Positions 63,663-64,000 of a stretch of DNA of 64,000 nt are shown in pieces (within the stretch, counting starts at the first letter, position 1; each line of letters opens with the position of its first letter). Source of the DNA: Paenibacillus sp. FJAT-29882 (lineage in GTDB: Bacteria; Bacillota; Bacilli; Bacillales; DSM-1321). The notes beneath the pieces were generated by a model that saw nothing but the letters and a program-made list of their open reading frames with translations, was not told where the DNA came from and made no database searches. The DNA lies in NCBI RefSeq assembly GCF_001510645.1, contig NZ_LMVB01000001.1:62001-126000 (forward strand). The letters are read 5' to 3'. Both the position numbers and the translations under genes were made by a program.

Positions 63663-64000
63663 TTAAAAAAACTCACAGATAAAGTTTTCAATTTCACTTT
63701 GTTTTTCATAAATTTCTATTAAAGCTTTCGCATTCATACTAAGATAACGTTTCCTGTTATATGTAAACACTAATGTACGAGTAGGATTTGAATCTAATTT
63801 CATATAAGCAAGGGAGGTTAGATAAGCACTCCAATGAACAATCATTTCAGGAACTACTGTTAGACGGATCCCATGCCCGACAAGAGACTGAGCTGTTTCA
63901 ATACTACTTGTTTCATAAGCAATCTATGGTTCAAATTTACCCCTCGCACATAATTCTAATACTGTACGACGAAAACCATATCCTTGTTTCAATAAAATAA
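63663..64000 (-). pseudogene. LysR-family regulator C-terminal part with in-frame stop; runs off window
   Basis: Reading on the minus strand from the right edge: LLKQGYGFRRTVLELCARGK, FEP, stop (TAG at 63924-63926), then IAYETSSIETAQSLVGHGIR and LTVVPEMIVHWSAYLTSLAY to the end at 63663. This is the effector-binding domain of a LysR regulator. The stop codon breaks the frame within the domain. The start is outside the window, so whether the N-terminal HTH survives cannot be seen. Confidence 0.75.

Overview
The window comes from the chromosome of a low-GC, endospore-forming Gram-positive bacterium (Bacillales). The evidence is: spore genes (cotJABC, a gerA-type receptor operon), a T-box leader on leuS, a SAM-I riboswitch, a SigE-like and a SigD-like promoter, AGGAGG-type ribosome binding sites, and a core gene set that also neighbours metK and leuS in Bacillus subtilis (metK, ytoA, ytpA, ytqB/mnmM, ytqA, ytzC, yttB, leuS). 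A urease cluster whose UreC residue numbering equals that of Sporosarcina pasteurii suggests a Sporosarcina/Lysinibacillus-like member of the Planococcaceae, but the species cannot be fixed from the sequence alone.

Layout. 1-5.8 kb: core genes (metK 3' part, gamma-carbonic-anhydrase-like ytoA, lysophospholipase ytpA, a DUF985 cupin, a DUF2500 membrane protein, tRNA methyltransferase mnmM, radical SAM ytqA). 5.9-7.2 kb: cotJABC spore coat operon with a SigE-like promoter. 7.4-22.8 kb: a large organosulfur-scavenging block: SAM riboswitch, metNPQ methionine importer, M20 amidohydrolase, LysR regulator, two luciferase-like monooxygenases, glutaredoxin, YtnJ-type monooxygenase, and a complete Opp/Dpp-type importer whose two ATPases are fused. 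22.8-25.8 kb: a decayed stretch with a nitroreductase and a DsbA-type pseudogene. 25.8-34.9 kb: CDF metal exporter, two chemoreceptors, Eis-like acetyltransferase, MerR-TipAS regulator, ytzC, aroK. 35-39.2 kb: MFS transporter and T-box-controlled leuS. 40.4-44.4 kb: a two-component system followed by two PepSY-domain proteins. 44.7-51.6 kb: urea channel and ureABCEFGD. 51.9-58.4 kb: PadR regulator, CPA2 antiporter, ABM-domain protein, HTH protein, YebC-family factor, and a chimeric PHP/malic-enzyme ORF. 58.8-62.6 kb: gerA-type germinant receptor operon (A-C-B order). 62.6-64 kb: debris including a frameshifted tyrosine recombinase and a broken LysR gene.

The most unusual feature is a set of non-coding repeats. 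Family A has about eight copies. Full-length copies are about 150-156 bp, begin directly after TTTAT and end in TTTAT, and fold into two long hairpins whose arms differ between copies yet stay complementary (compensatory changes). I infer these are non-autonomous elements of IS200/IS605 type. One copy sits inside a copy of repeat family C, one abuts the ytoA stop codon, and one minimal derivative lies inside the dpp operon. Families B and C share a core; B copies lie just upstream of the ribosome binding sites of cotJC and of an ABM-domain gene. The second main oddity is the PHP/malic-enzyme chimera at 57.6-58.4 kb.
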